From the NCBI GenBank assembly GCA_040757295.1, contig JBFLXH010000001.1, positions 1 through 64,000 of the forward strand: DNA of 64,000 nucleotides, in the 5' to 3' direction. The first letter of the stretch is position 1, and each line of letters starts with the position of its first letter. Both the position numbers and the translations under genes were made by a program. This DNA is from JAGXSE01 sp040757295. Its GTDB lineage: Bacteria; Bacillota; PH28-bin88. Shown piece by piece: positions 33,119 through 43,113 of this stretch. The notes beneath the pieces are model-generated. The model was not told the origin of the DNA, searched no databases, and saw only the letters and a program-made list of their open reading frames with translations.

Positions 33119-34450
33119 TTACAGCCTCTTTGCTACCTGGGCTATTTCCCCTACTAACTGTTCCAGTTGGGCCTGATCCGGCCCCTCGGCCATGATGCGA
33201 ATAAGGGGCTCCGTACCCGAGGGCCGCACAAGCAAGCGGCCTTGGTTGCCTAAGATAGCTTCAGCTCGGGCTAATGCCTCTAACAAAGCCGGAGCAGCTG
33301 CAGCCTTGGCTTTGTCCTTTACCCGCACATTAACCAGCACCTGCGGAAATTTAGTCATCTGAACTGCCAATTGACCTAAGCTCCGGGAAGAAGCAGCCAT
33401 GATCCTAATCAGCTGCAGGCCGGTTAACAGCCCGTCACCGGTGGTATTGTGCTCCAGGAAAATAATGTGGCCGGATTGTTCGCCGCCCAGCACGGCTCCG
33501 CTATTCAACATCTCTTCCAGGACATAGCGGTCGCCCACTTTTGTCCTCTTGGTCTGGATACCGGCTCTCTCTAATGCCTGGAAGAGCCCCAGATTGCTCA
33601 TTACGGTAACCACAACAGTATTGCCAGCCAGTTTTTGGCGCTGTTGCAGGTCGAGGGCCCAGGCCACCAGGATTTGGTCGCCGTCAACCAGATTGCCCTG
33701 GGCATCCACCGCCAGCACCCGATCAGCATCCCCGTCAAAAGCCAGGCCTAAATCAGCGCCTTTGTCCACCACCGCGCGGCAGAGGGCTTCCGGATGGGTT
33801 GAACCGCACCCGGCGTTAATATTTACGCCATCAGGCAGGTTGAAAATGGGAAAAACCTGCATGCCTAAGGATTCCAGCAACCGCGGCGCCACTGCACTAG
33901 CTGCCCCGTTGGCGCAATCAACAACGACCTTAATGCCGGCTAAGGATGTGTTAACCGTTGACCGCACCGATTCCAGGTAAAGGTTAATTGCCTCAGGTTG
34001 ATCGGCAACTTGTCCGATTCCATCGCCGGTTGGCCGGGGTAAATTGTCTGCCCCGGCGGCAACCAGTTTTTCAATTTCCAGTTCCACTGCATCAGGCAGT
34101 TTATAGCCGTTAGCGGCAAAAAACTTAATACCGTTATCACCAAAGGGGTTGTGGGACGCCGAAATCATGGCGCCCGCAGTGGCGCCAAGGGCTTTGGTCA
34201 GATAGGCCAAAGCAGGAGTAGGCAGAATCCCCAGATTAATCACATTAGCTCCTACAGAGCACAGGCCAGCCGTCAACGCTGCCTGCAGCATATCTCCCGA
34301 GATGCGAGTATCCCTTCCCACGGTAATAGTTGGCCTGGCTGTCGTCCGGGCTAGGATATGTGCCCCTGCCCTGCCTAACTGGTAAGCCAGTTCGGGAGTT
34401 AAATCCCGGTTTGCCACTCCTCTTACGCCATCAGTACCGAATAATGCCAC
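33119..34450 (-). CDS. glmM: Phosphoglucosamine mutase GlmM
   Basis: A 443-residue mutase converting glucosamine-6-phosphate to the 1-phosphate. The active-site serine is in GAMISASHNPFGDNG, the metal loop is AFDGDADRVLAVD and the sugar loop is LGGEQSGHII. Four domains are of normal length. The start codon is GTG (34450), with GGGAGG about 12 bases upstream, a little far. It follows the FAD protein by 2 bases, so they are one operon, and glmS lies next after the ribozyme. Confidence 0.95.
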   Translation of the reverse strand: MALFGTDGVRGVANRDLTPELAYQLGRAGAHILARTTARPTITVGRDTRISGDMLQAALTAGLCSVGANVINLGILPTPALAYLTKALGATAGAMISASHNPFGDNGIKFFAANGYKLPDAVELEIEKLVAAGADNLPRPTGDGIGQVADQPEAINLYLESVRSTVNTSLAGIKVVVDCANGAASAVAPRLLESLGMQVFPIFNLPDGVNINAGCGSTHPEALCRAVVDKGADLGLAFDGDADRVLAVDAQGNLVDGDQILVAWALDLQQRQKLAGNTVVVTVMSNLGLFQALERAGIQTKRTKVGDRYVLEEMLNSGAVLGGEQSGHIIFLEHNTTGDGLLTGLQLIRIMAASSRSLGQLAVQMTKFPQVLVNVRVKDKAKAAAAPALLEALARAEAILGNQGRLLVRPSGTEPLIRIMAEGPDQAQLEQLVGEIAQVAKRL

Positions 34451-34452
34451 TT

Positions 34453-36099
34453 TTATGTAGTACCTCCCTCTTCCAATTCTGCTTCCTGTACAGGCAGAGC
34501 ATACCGCCTGATAATGGCCTCAGCCACCCTGAGACCGTCCACGGCGGCGCTGACAATTCCCCCGGCATAACCTGCGCCCTCACCAGCCGGGTACAGGCCT
34601 GGCGTGTTAACAGAACAATATTCTTTATCCCGCAGGATACGCAGGGGAGAAGAGGTGCGGGTTTCTAACCCGGTTAACACGGCCGCATCTCCGGCAAACC
34701 CGCGGACCTTACGGTCAAAATCCTGCAGGGCTTCTGCCAAAACCTCCCCTACCTCTTTTGGCAGGATTTCTCTTAAGTTAGCCGGAACGGTTCCCGGCAA
34801 ATAACTGGGATAAAGGCCTGCAGGCGCTCTAGACGGTTTACAGTCAGCCAAAAAATCCGCCACTGGCTGAACCGGGGCCTTATATCCACCGCCTCCGGCC
34901 TTAAAAGCGGCTTTTTCCAAAGCCCTTTGAAAATCCACTCCCGCTAAAGGATAGCCTGCTCTAAAGTCTTCCCTTCCTACATTCACCACCAATGCGCTGT
35001 TGGCAATACCCGAAGCCCGGTCATGTTTGCTCATTCCATTGGTGACTACCCCTTCAGCTTCAGAAGCAGCAGCCACCACCTGACCACCTGGACACATGCA
35101 AAAAGTATAGGCATTCCGTTTATGTTGATCGCTGTGGTAAGTTAAATGGTAATCCGCAGGACCCAGCTTGGGATGGCCGGCAAAATCGCCGTACTGGGAC
35201 TGGTCAATCAAGGCCTGGGGATGCTCAATCCTTAGACCGATGGCAAAAGGTTTTTGTTCCATTGCGACTTCATGAGCGAATAACCAGCGGGAGGTATCCC
35301 TGGCGCTGTGGCCAATAGCCATCACTACCGCACCCGCGGGAATATCTTTGGTTCCATTTACGATTACTCCTGTTACCCGCCGGTTTTTCTCCTGCAAGAG
35401 ACCGGTTACCTTAGCCCCAAACTGCACCCGCCCTCCCATTTCCAATAGCTGCCGGCGAAGTCCCTCTACCACCTGGCGCAATATATCAGTGCCTACATGG
35501 GGCTTGTGCAGCCAAGTAATCTCCTCCGGAGCTCCCGCTGCTACCAGCCGGGCCAATACCTCACCCACCCGATAATCTTTTATGCGGGTGGTCAGTTTGC
35601 CATCAGAGAAGGTACCGGCTCCACCTTCACCAAACTGGACGTTTGACTCCAAATTGAGTTCACCGGTTTGCCAAAAATTGAGCACATCCCGGGTTCGCTG
35701 CCTTACATCCGGACCCCGTTCCAATAGCACTGGCCGGTAGCCAAACTCAGCTAGTTTAAGGGCAGCAAAAATACCTGCCGGGCCGGCGCCAACCACAACC
35801 GGCGGCCAAGCCATGGGCTGGCTTCCTCTTGCCAGGGGCAGCGGCGGTGTTTCATTAATCAATCCAACACTCGGCAGGTTTTTTCTCAATACTCTCCGGC
35901 CGACAGCTTCCTTCACTAGCACTTCAACTGTATAGACGAAACCGATTTGCCGCCTGCGCCTTGCATCTACAGCTCGCCGGAGAATCCATAAGCGCTGGAT
36001 GTTTTCCGGGCTGATCCTCATCCTCTTTGCTGCCTCTGCTATCAAATCTTCTTGCCCGTGTTCAACTTCTAGCCGCAGTTCCGCTATCCTTAACTTCAT
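34453..36099 (-). CDS. FAD-dependent dehydrogenase-like protein (COG2509 type)
   Basis: A 548-residue uncharacterised flavoprotein. An N-terminal domain of about 90 residues (SPENIQRLWILRRAVDAR) precedes an FAD Rossmann motif PVVVGAGPAGIFAALKLAE near 103, FGEGGAGTFSDGKL and a C-terminal EGAGYAGGI. It is the clostridial COG2509 family, often near glmM; its substrate is unknown. It overlaps nothing but is 2 bases from glmM and about 160 from cdaR, so it is probably part of the same transcript. Confidence 0.85.
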   Translation of the reverse strand: MKLRIAELRLEVEHGQEDLIAEAAKRMRISPENIQRLWILRRAVDARRRRQIGFVYTVEVLVKEAVGRRVLRKNLPSVGLINETPPLPLARGSQPMAWPPVVVGAGPAGIFAALKLAEFGYRPVLLERGPDVRQRTRDVLNFWQTGELNLESNVQFGEGGAGTFSDGKLTTRIKDYRVGEVLARLVAAGAPEEITWLHKPHVGTDILRQVVEGLRRQLLEMGGRVQFGAKVTGLLQEKNRRVTGVIVNGTKDIPAGAVVMAIGHSARDTSRWLFAHEVAMEQKPFAIGLRIEHPQALIDQSQYGDFAGHPKLGPADYHLTYHSDQHKRNAYTFCMCPGGQVVAAASEAEGVVTNGMSKHDRASGIANSALVVNVGREDFRAGYPLAGVDFQRALEKAAFKAGGGGYKAPVQPVADFLADCKPSRAPAGLYPSYLPGTVPANLREILPKEVGEVLAEALQDFDRKVRGFAGDAAVLTGLETRTSSPLRILRDKEYCSVNTPGLYPAGEGAGYAGGIVSAAVDGLRVAEAIIRRYALPVQEAELEEGGTT

Positions 36100-36180
36100 C
36101 CTCTTTGCATCACCTCAAAAAGGAACATTATCATAAACGCATCGTCTATTTAATAGCATCTCTAGGAGGGACAATAATAT

Positions 36181-36225
36181 GCCCGGGTGAGACTTAGCAT
36201 AGTGGCATCCTATGTCACCCGGGGT
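36181..36225. terminator. Hairpin between cdaR and the FAD protein gene
   Basis: Stem CCCGGGTGA (36182-36190)/TCACCCGGG (36215-36223) with a 24-base loop. No T run follows on the minus strand, so it may be a processing site or attenuator rather than a full terminator. Confidence 0.4.
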
Positions 36226-36262
36226 AAAAAGGTGCGTCAAGCCAAAATGTTTTAACATCTGA

Positions 36263-37201
36263 CTAACGGTTGGCTCCTATGGGGGAAATTTCGACAATCA
36301 CTTTTACCGGACGGGCTAACACTGCCCCAACCTTTTCAGGCAAAGCCAAAGAGAGATCCTGCACTAAGTCCTTGTTGGCGCCTTTTAACTCAATGGGAAC
36401 AGTGGAAACAAAATCAATGGTATCCAGCAATGCCTGGTCGCCGGTAATACTGACCACATCAGGCTGCAAAATAATATTTTTAACATGGTGACCCCGGGCA
36501 GGCTCCCCTTTCACATCTGCGCGAATAGGGACCACTTTCTCAGGCATGTCTCTAACAACTGGAATAGTTACTTCAACCGACATCGGGTTTAAATTGACCC
36601 AATCCCAGGCCCTGCTGCCATCCTTGTCTGAAGCCACCCGCACTGGCAGGTCGCGGCGGATAGTATTTCTGGCGCCATCAAGATTAACCGCAACATAGGC
36701 TGTATTAATCTGCTCCAAAAATCCCCCCGGGCCTGTAACTACTATCTCCGATGGCTGAACCACCGGATCTCTGGCCTTATAACCGGAGGCGGCTTTCCCT
36801 TCAAAGGTAACCGTTACCGGCACCTGTTTTTCCATTAGTTTGTCCACAGTAATTTCTGCCTGGGTCGGGGTAATATTTACCAGGTTAATCCCAGTAGGGA
36901 GGGAAACCTGCACGGGGAACAGGTGTACCCCCTCTTTGGGCTGGTGCATCTCCACAAAAGCATGGATGTCCCGGGAAGAAACATCCCGGACCAGCCCTTC
37001 CCTGCCCTCAATACGGATTTTCACCGTATTAGGTCTTTCTGAGACCACTAAATCAGCAGGAAGATTGCGGACCTCCAGAGGAACTGAGAGTACGTACTCC
37101 ACTGCCGGATTTTTATCCTCAACTACATACAACCAAAGGCCCAGGGCCAGCAGGATGGACAAAACTCGGTACGGTAGGTTGGTACGAAACCAAGCGCCCA
37201 T
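36263..37201 (-). CDS. cdaR: CdaA regulator CdaR (YbbR-repeat protein)
   Basis: A 312-residue protein with one N-terminal membrane helix (NLPYRVLSILLALGLWLYVV) followed outside the cell by about four YbbR repeats (VPLEVRNLPADLVVSE, VPVTVTFEGK and similar). In the family it binds CdaA in the membrane and modulates c-di-AMP synthesis. ATG at 37201 lies 3 bases after the cdaA stop, so the two are coupled. Confidence 0.92.
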   Translation of the reverse strand: MGAWFRTNLPYRVLSILLALGLWLYVVEDKNPAVEYVLSVPLEVRNLPADLVVSERPNTVKIRIEGREGLVRDVSSRDIHAFVEMHQPKEGVHLFPVQVSLPTGINLVNITPTQAEITVDKLMEKQVPVTVTFEGKAASGYKARDPVVQPSEIVVTGPGGFLEQINTAYVAVNLDGARNTIRRDLPVRVASDKDGSRAWDWVNLNPMSVEVTIPVVRDMPEKVVPIRADVKGEPARGHHVKNIILQPDVVSITGDQALLDTIDFVSTVPIELKGANKDLVQDLSLALPEKVGAVLARPVKVIVEISPIGANR

Positions 37202-37204
37202 AGG

Positions 37205-38026
37205 CTATGACCTCCAATGCCAAAAAGAATGGTTGTTGCTGTTTTTAGGCAGCAACAGGTTCTCCAGCATTTCTTTCAAGTTCTTTTCATCCAGGTAACG
37301 GGTTAAACGACCCTCCTCGGCCACAGAGATAGTACCAGTCTCTTCAGATACTACTATAGCAACAGCATCAGAAATTTCGGTAATCCCCAACGCCGCCCTG
37401 TGCCGGGTACCCAACTGCTTGCTCAAGTAAGGGATATCGGTTAAAGGAAGAAAACAAGCGGCTGCAACCAGTCTGTCACCTCGAATAATGGAGGCCCCAT
37501 CATGAAAAGGGGTCGTTGGGGTAAAAATATTTACCAGAAGTTCACTGGATAAAACCCCGTCCACCTTGATGCCTGTTTCAATATAGTCGTTGAGACCAGT
37601 TTCCCTTTCCACCACAATCAGGGCCCCGGTCTTTGTCTTGGCTAATGCTTGAACAGCCCTGATAATTTCATTAATCAGGCGGGACATGTCTTCAACGCCC
37701 AAGAAAGAAATCGGACTGGCGAAAAACTTGCCCCGGCCTAAACGCTCCAAAGCACGGCGCAATTCTGGCTGGAACACCACCGGCAAGGCCACCAGGATAA
37801 TCAGCTGAAGCTGGGACAGAACCCACCCAATAGTTGCTAAGTTTAAGGCCTTGGCCAGAAAAGCAGCAACAACCAGCACAACCAGGCCCTTAATTAGCTG
37901 GACCGCCCTAGTTCCTTTAATCAACATAATCAATTTATAGATGAAAAAAGCCACCAGGCTGACATCAAGGATTAGGCGCAACACATCCAGCAATCCAAAA
38001 GACCTGATATATGCCCAAAGGGTCAT
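37205..38026 (-). CDS. cdaA: Diadenylate cyclase CdaA (c-di-AMP synthase)
   Basis: A 273-residue enzyme with three N-terminal membrane helices and a DisA_N cyclase domain. The catalytic motifs are both seen: DGA in FHDGASIIRGD and RHR in GTRHRAALG. It makes c-di-AMP from two ATP. ATG at 38026 is chosen because GGAGG lies upstream; the frame is open to 38083 with unconserved sequence. With cdaR and glmM it forms the widespread CdaA-CdaR-GlmM cluster, where GlmM can inhibit CdaA in other Firmicutes. Confidence 0.94.
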   Translation of the reverse strand: MTLWAYIRSFGLLDVLRLILDVSLVAFFIYKLIMLIKGTRAVQLIKGLVVLVVAAFLAKALNLATIGWVLSQLQLIILVALPVVFQPELRRALERLGRGKFFASPISFLGVEDMSRLINEIIRAVQALAKTKTGALIVVERETGLNDYIETGIKVDGVLSSELLVNIFTPTTPFHDGASIIRGDRLVAAACFLPLTDIPYLSKQLGTRHRAALGITEISDAVAIVVSEETGTISVAEEGRLTRYLDEKNLKEMLENLLLPKNSNNHSFWHWRS

Positions 38027-38260
38027 CCTAACACCTCCAACCCTGAAACCCTTACAATTATTATGCCATATAAAACAAAGCAAACAACCCGTTTAACCGT
38101 AAATCTTTTCGACAATTTGCATGCCAATTCCTTGTAGTCCCGCAAATTAACTATAGTATATTTCTGGAAAAAAGGTTGCTCTAAAGAGCTGTTTCAACTT
38201 ATTGTTAGTTGCCGAGTTGTCCTGATTAAGATAAAATTGAGGCGATAAGGGGGTTCTCAA

Positions 38261-39001
38261 ATGGCCAATAAACGCCGCTGGCAAATATATATATCCATTT
38301 TATGCATGATCACTGGCATGTTAATCGCATGGCAGTATTCACTGGCGGTTTTAGCGTCGGAAGGGGCCAACAAAGGTAGGAACGCGATGCTGGTTTCTGT
38401 GATTGAAGAACTGGAAGCCGAAACATTAGTGTTGGAAGAAAAAATCCTTGAACTAAGGAAGCAGCTTGACGCCCTCCACGACGCCCAATTAGAAGATGAA
38501 GAGGAAATCACGAGTTTGCAAAAAGAACTGCAGTGGATGCGCAGTATAGCCGCCTTAACAGAGGTCTACGGCCCAGGTATTACTGTCACTTTAGATGACA
38601 ATGTGGCGGGATCCAATGCTGCAAAGAATCAACCGGACTATAACCCAAACAATTATATCATTCACGACAAAAATATTTTATACTTGGTAAACGAGATTAA
38701 GCGGGCAGGTGCTGAAGCTATTGCAGTCAACAACCAGCGAATTGTATCTACTTCTGATATCCGCTGTGTCGGCCCGGTAATCTTTGTTAATTCCACTCGG
38801 ATGGCTCCGCCTTATATTATCCAGGCCATCGGAGACCCCGACCGCCTGGAAAGAGTCGTATCAATGGGAGAAGAATACACCTATTTGAAATATAAGGATT
38901 TCCCGGTTAAACTGGTGCGGGAAACAGTAATCTCCCTCCCGGCATATAAAGGCGGTTATAGCCTAAACAATGCCCAAAAAGCGCCAGAGGGGGGATCCTA
39001 A
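38261..39001 (+). CDS. DUF881 family protein, first of a pair
   Basis: A 246-residue protein with one N-terminal membrane anchor (about 8-28), a coiled coil (about 43-85, EELEAETLVLEEKILEL) and a C-terminal DUF881 domain (GPGITVTLDDN, YIIHDKNILYLVNEI, GAEAIAVNNQRI). DUF881 proteins are common in Gram-positives, often near division or cell-wall genes; function unknown. Its stop overlaps the start of a second DUF881 gene by one base. It is divergent from cdaA. Confidence 0.88.
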   Translation: MANKRRWQIYISILCMITGMLIAWQYSLAVLASEGANKGRNAMLVSVIEELEAETLVLEEKILELRKQLDALHDAQLEDEEEITSLQKELQWMRSIAALTEVYGPGITVTLDDNVAGSNAAKNQPDYNPNNYIIHDKNILYLVNEIKRAGAEAIAVNNQRIVSTSDIRCVGPVIFVNSTRMAPPYIIQAIGDPDRLERVVSMGEEYTYLKYKDFPVKLVRETVISLPAYKGGYSLNNAQKAPEGGS

Positions 39002-39822
39002 TGGCTATTAATAAAAAAAGGGCTCCTCTGGCAAGGTGGCAGGTTACTGTAACCATTGTCCTGCTATTTACGGGCATCCTGCTTTCGCTGCAATTCCGTA
39101 CTCAGCAGGACTTCCGTCAAACCCTGGCGGCCCAGAAAACTGATGACTTGGTGGTTATTTGGAAACGGCTGCTGGAAAAACGAGAGCGGTTGGAGCTGGA
39201 AGTTGAAGGATTGCAGAAGCAGCAATTGCTTCTGGAGCAAAAATCAACTGCCGGATTGAATGCCCTTTCCCAGGTGGCAGCCAGCTTGGAACGTTTACGG
39301 ATGTCCCAAGGGTTAGATCCGGTGAAAGGACCAGGCATCACCATAACCATTACCGGCGACGCCCCTCTCCTGTACCTGGACTTGGTGGACATGATTAATG
39401 AGCTGTGGGCAAGCGGGGCAGAAGCCATGGCAATAAACGACCACCGGATAATCTCGACCTCCGCCTTTGGCGACAGAGAGGGAATAGACAATATTTATAT
39501 CACTGTCAATGGGGAACGGCTGTATTTCCCGATAGTGATTAAGGCCATTGGGGAACCGGCTACATTGCAGACCGGTTTAAGCTTCCCCGGAGGCATCGTA
39601 GATAACTTCCGCACCTACGGGATTACCCTGAATATCCAGCAGCACTCGGAACTAATAATCCCGGCGGCAAAAAATATCTCTCCCTGGCGCTATGCCAAAG
39701 TGGGTCCCGCACATCCTCCACCGCCGCCACAGCTAAATCCGGGAGTGGTTCCTGGCGAAACAACAAAACCTGACAACGGGACCAAAACCAGTCCTAACTC
39801 AGCACCCCTGACAAGTCCCTAG
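39001..39822 (+). CDS. DUF881 family protein, second of a pair
   Basis: A 273-residue homologue of the preceding gene with the same plan: anchor (about 13-30), coiled coil (about 45-90, ERLELEVEGLQKQQLLLEQK) and DUF881 domain (GPGITITITGDA, GAEAMAINDHRIIS). A Pro-rich tail of about 40 residues is extra. The tandem pair probably forms a complex; function unknown. Confidence 0.88.
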   Translation: MAINKKRAPLARWQVTVTIVLLFTGILLSLQFRTQQDFRQTLAAQKTDDLVVIWKRLLEKRERLELEVEGLQKQQLLLEQKSTAGLNALSQVAASLERLRMSQGLDPVKGPGITITITGDAPLLYLDLVDMINELWASGAEAMAINDHRIISTSAFGDREGIDNIYITVNGERLYFPIVIKAIGEPATLQTGLSFPGGIVDNFRTYGITLNIQQHSELIIPAAKNISPWRYAKVGPAHPPPPPQLNPGVVPGETTKPDNGTKTSPNSAPLTSP

Positions 39823-39830
39823 CCACCAAT

Positions 39831-39879
39831 AAAAGGCCGGACCTGATGCAACCTGGTTGCGGGAGGATCCGGCTTTTTC
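39831..39879 (+). terminator. Terminator of the DUF881 pair
   Basis: AAAAGGCCGGA pairs with ATCCGGCTTTTT around an inner hairpin; the T run follows on the plus strand. It may act on both strands, since the GTPase gene converges. Confidence 0.8.
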
Positions 39880-39922
39880 CTTGAAGGGCAATATCCCAAC
39901 AATACAGGTTCCCCACGTCTTT

Positions 39923-40894
39923 TTATACATTAAGTTCCACCACATCATGATCAGCTAGAACATATTCCCGGGGAACCGACTGCCCGTCAAACTTGGCGGA
40001 GCCCCAAATGCGCGCGCCTCTTAAACGCTCGGGAAAGTCCCGGTGGATCAGGTAAGCCAAGTCAAGGATATTGCTTCCCTTCGGTAAAACCATGGGAGCC
40101 GTACGGTCCGCCTCCTTGCCAGGAGCCTTCGTATAAACCCGGATAATATCAAGCATTTGAAACAACCGGATTTTTAGTTCTTCCAGGTTAGTACCCGTCC
40201 GGGCTGAAACCAGCATTAATTCCGGCATTTTACGAATTAATTCCCGCAAAATCTCCACATTCTCAAAGCTGCCCGGAAGATCGCTCTTATTGGCTACTAC
40301 AAGGATCGGCTTGCCTTCACTCCCTTTTTGAGAGGGATCAGGGGCAATAATCCGTTTGGCCTGCAAATAGTCTAAGGCTACCTGGACCTGCTCCGGGCAG
40401 TCCCCGTCTGAAGCATCGACAACAAGCAAGATTACATCCGCCCTGCGCAAAAGGCCGCTCAATCCCGGCGGCTGGGTGTCCGCTGTAATAGGAGGAAGAT
40501 CGACAAGTTGGATCAGGACATTTTCAAAAGGCATCATACCGGTTACCGGCATAGTGGTAGTAAAGGGATAATCACCTACCTGAACTTTGGCCCGGGTCAG
40601 GCTCCCTACCAGAGAGGACTTGCCGGTATTCGGACAACCGAATACCGCCACCTGGCCCGCACCCTCTTTGGGAATATTGAAGGGATCGAAATGGGCAGAG
40701 GTTTTTTTCTTTTCCCCTTCTTTTCGCAGCTTGGCCAGGCGGCTTTTAATGTCTGCCTGAAGCTTTTCGGTTCCCTTATGCTTAGGCATTACAGCCAGCA
40801 TTTCTTCCAGAGCGGCAATTTTATCTTCCACACTGGTGGCTTTTTTATAGGCTTCCTCCGCAATGTAGTACTGGGGGGTAAGGTTGGCCGGCAT
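39923..40894 (-). CDS. TGS-domain GTPase (Obg/DRG-like)
   Basis: A 323-residue P-loop GTPase. A helical N-terminus (1-75) precedes G1 FGCPNTGKSS, the G2/G3 region YPFTTTMPVT and VDLPPI, G4 VANKSD and G5 VSART. A C-terminal TGS domain (about 270-323, KGSNILDLAYLIHRDFPERL) follows. It resembles DRG-type GTPases of Clostridia that bind RNA or ribosomes. G3 reads DLPP rather than the usual DxPG. Promoter not identified. Confidence 0.88.
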   Translation of the reverse strand: MPANLTPQYYIAEEAYKKATSVEDKIAALEEMLAVMPKHKGTEKLQADIKSRLAKLRKEGEKKKTSAHFDPFNIPKEGAGQVAVFGCPNTGKSSLVGSLTRAKVQVGDYPFTTTMPVTGMMPFENVLIQLVDLPPITADTQPPGLSGLLRRADVILLVVDASDGDCPEQVQVALDYLQAKRIIAPDPSQKGSEGKPILVVANKSDLPGSFENVEILRELIRKMPELMLVSARTGTNLEELKIRLFQMLDIIRVYTKAPGKEADRTAPMVLPKGSNILDLAYLIHRDFPERLRGARIWGSAKFDGQSVPREYVLADHDVVELNV

Positions 40895-41341
40895 GCTAAT
40901 CTACCTCCCTAATCCTATTAAGGATATCATTCCCATGTTGGCATCTAATTCTACATGCTACCACCCAATTACCTGCTAATTGCCGAAAAACCATCGCTGC
41001 TAACAACTGAACCGAAAAGCACCTTTTACCTTATTTGCGGCTTAATAATAGAATAAAAAATGCGACAAAAGCAGGTAGGGTCGAGGACAGGCGCGGTAAA
41101 GTACAGCCTTGTGAGGCCAGGCTGTTTCTGCCCTTTTGGGCCAGTTTCCCCCTCAAGCAGGTCTTCTTCTCCGTTTCCAGCCCCCGCCACATCAAACGCA
41201 GCGTGCGGATTTCCCGCACTGCGCTTTCCTATTCCTTCCCCTCTGCTAATCAGGCTACAGGGCTTTTGGTTATTACCTTGGCAGGTCTATCTCCTGCTAA
41301 ACATACCAGCCTTGGCTGGACATACAACCGTCCCCCTGTCT
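40895..41341. other. Intergenic region, no recognised gene
   Basis: About 450 bases between the GTPase start and an IS91-like relic. Short frames on both strands have no family pattern. A possible promoter for the GTPase is near 40900-40960. Part of this may be decayed transposase DNA. Confidence 0.4.
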
Positions 41342-41528
41342 GACCCCTTACTATGTCCCAGGTGCAATGGTTCAATGTGCATCATCCTTCATCGAATCCC
41401 CGGAGACAATCAAGAAGATCTTGCTTCACCTTAACCTGTGGGAGAAACGAAATCACGATCCGCCTGACATCAATATCATCAAACATAGCATGGAAAAACA
41501 TGTGCCGAAATTCGCTTATGCTGATTAA
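41342..41528 (+). pseudogene. IS91-like transposase C-terminal remnant with frameshift
   Basis: One frame reads DPLLCPRCNGSMCIIL, the zinc-ribbon-like end typical of IS91/ISCR-type transposases. The reading then continues in the next frame as SFIESPETIKKILLHL and NHDPPDINIIKHSME to TAA 41526. A one-base shift breaks the gene, and the catalytic part is absent. It borders the restriction-modification pair, a common neighbour of mobile DNA. Confidence 0.6.
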
Positions 41529-41675
41529 TCCTGCCTGGGGGCAGGATTTTTGCCGGTTTTGTCAAAATACAGAAATAAGATTGTACCGATAGCAGGAAAT
41601 TTTTGCAGACTTGAAGAAGTATAATAAGAACACGTGTTCGATTTTTCTGCATGATAATGGAAGGAGGATAATTAA

Positions 41676-42584
41676 ATGCTGTTTGAAGTAACGGACGATA
41701 TACAGGAAAGAGTACGGATTTACAACGGAGACTGTATGGATATGCTGTCCTCTATCCCAGACGGCGCCGCCAGGCTTGTGGTGACATCACCTCCTTACAA
41801 CATCGGCAAATCCTATGAGACCCGGACTGAAATTGAAAAATATCTTGAACAGCAAAAAGCGGTAATCACTGAGTGCGTGAGAATACTAGCCAATGACGGC
41901 AGCATCTGCTGGCAGGTTGGAAACTACGTCGAGAATGGTGAAATTATTCCGCTCGATATACTCTTGTTTCCCGTATTTTCTATACTTGGGTTGAAACTGC
42001 GCAACCGTATCATCTGGCACTTCGAACACGGCCTGCATTGCTCGAAAAGGCTTTCAGGGCGCTATGAGACAATCCTATGGTTTACTAAAAATGACGACTA
42101 TGTATTTAACCTTGACCCTATCCGGGTTCCGCAGAAATACCCGGGGAAAAAGTACTTTAAGGGACCGAAAGCGGGCCAGTATTCCTGCAACCCACTGGGG
42201 AAAAACCCGGGGGATGTCTGGATATTTCCGAATGTAAAACATAACCACCCGGAGAAGACGATCCACCCATGCCAGTTCCCAATTGAACTGGTTGAACGAC
42301 TGGTATTGTCACTCACGAAACCGGGTGACCTTGTTTTTGATCCGTATATCGGAGTGGGAACGACTGCTGTGGCGTCGGTTCTGCATGGCCGCCGGGCCGC
42401 TGGAGCAGATATTGTCGCTGAGTATGTAAAGATAGCTAATGAAAGAGTAAAAAGCGCTGCAAGCGGCCTGCTTCCCCGCCGGCCGATGGGCAGGCCGGTA
42501 TATAAGCCTGAGGGCAACTCGGCAAGAAAGCCGGATATGATGAAAAGCGAGGGGGAGGGAACGCTTTTTGAGGAAAGTATTTGA
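41676..42584 (+). CDS. Type II DNA methyltransferase (beta class)
   Basis: A 302-residue methyltransferase with motif IV SPPYNIGKS near residue 37 before motif I VFDPYIGVGTTAVA near 225. This order marks beta-class N4-cytosine/N6-adenine enzymes, and SPPY is common in N4-cytosine types. ATG at 41676 follows AAGGAGG. It overlaps the restriction endonuclease gene by 17 bases and protects host DNA from it. The partner's family suggests a GATC-containing target. Confidence 0.9.
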   Translation: MLFEVTDDIQERVRIYNGDCMDMLSSIPDGAARLVVTSPPYNIGKSYETRTEIEKYLEQQKAVITECVRILANDGSICWQVGNYVENGEIIPLDILLFPVFSILGLKLRNRIIWHFEHGLHCSKRLSGRYETILWFTKNDDYVFNLDPIRVPQKYPGKKYFKGPKAGQYSCNPLGKNPGDVWIFPNVKHNHPEKTIHPCQFPIELVERLVLSLTKPGDLVFDPYIGVGTTAVASVLHGRRAAGADIVAEYVKIANERVKSAASGLLPRRPMGRPVYKPEGNSARKPDMMKSEGEGTLFEESI

Positions 42585-43113
42585 GTATTCTCATTTGGGA
42601 GGTTCTGAAATTCTTCAGTGCAGGTTTCCTGAAATCGACCGGGAAATTGATGATATAATCAGTGCTGTTGTTGTAGATGGTCCCACTAAAGTTAGCAAAG
42701 AAAAAACCAAGGCCGGAAAAATGCTATACTCGCCGACTCTGATGAACAGCCTCTTTAAAAAACAGTTTTACGCACGTGGTTTTAAGGAATTAAAAGATAC
42801 ATATACAATTTCAATTCCAAACTGGCCTAATAGGATCAAAGGCGCTTATAAACAAATTGACTATAGCAAAGACAATGTTTTGGTTGAAGTTCAGTTTGGC
42901 AAATATGCTTTTATGTTTTATGACCTGGCCAAATTTCAGTACTTTTTTAATGAGTCGAAGGCTGAGGTTGGGGTTGAAATTGTACCCACGTATACTTTGC
43001 AGAAGCAAATGTCATCCGGTGTTTCTTACGGAGAGCAGCTTGTTTTTGATATAGAGAGACTGCGGAGACATTTCCCTTCGGTGCCGGTGAAAATAATTTT
43101 TATTGACATCTGA
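42568..43113 (+). CDS. BglII/BstYI-family restriction endonuclease
   Basis: A 181-residue type II endonuclease of the BglII family. Its N-terminus FEYSHLGGSEILQ and the central segment VLVEVQFGKYAFMFYDLAKF (candidate metal site, E-x-Q) fit this family, which cuts AGATCT or RGATCY. TTG at 42568 is chosen because AGGGGGAGGG lies upstream inside the methyltransferase gene. Exact recognition sequence cannot be read from the protein. Confidence 0.8.
   Translation: MRKVFEYSHLGGSEILQCRFPEIDREIDDIISAVVVDGPTKVSKEKTKAGKMLYSPTLMNSLFKKQFYARGFKELKDTYTISIPNWPNRIKGAYKQIDYSKDNVLVEVQFGKYAFMFYDLAKFQYFFNESKAEVGVEIVPTYTLQKQMSSGVSYGEQLVFDIERLRRHFPSVPVKIIFIDI

Noticed and set aside
41031..41219. Short minus-strand frame with a hydrophobic end
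   Set aside because: No ribosome site or family features; overlaps frames on the other strand with equal support.
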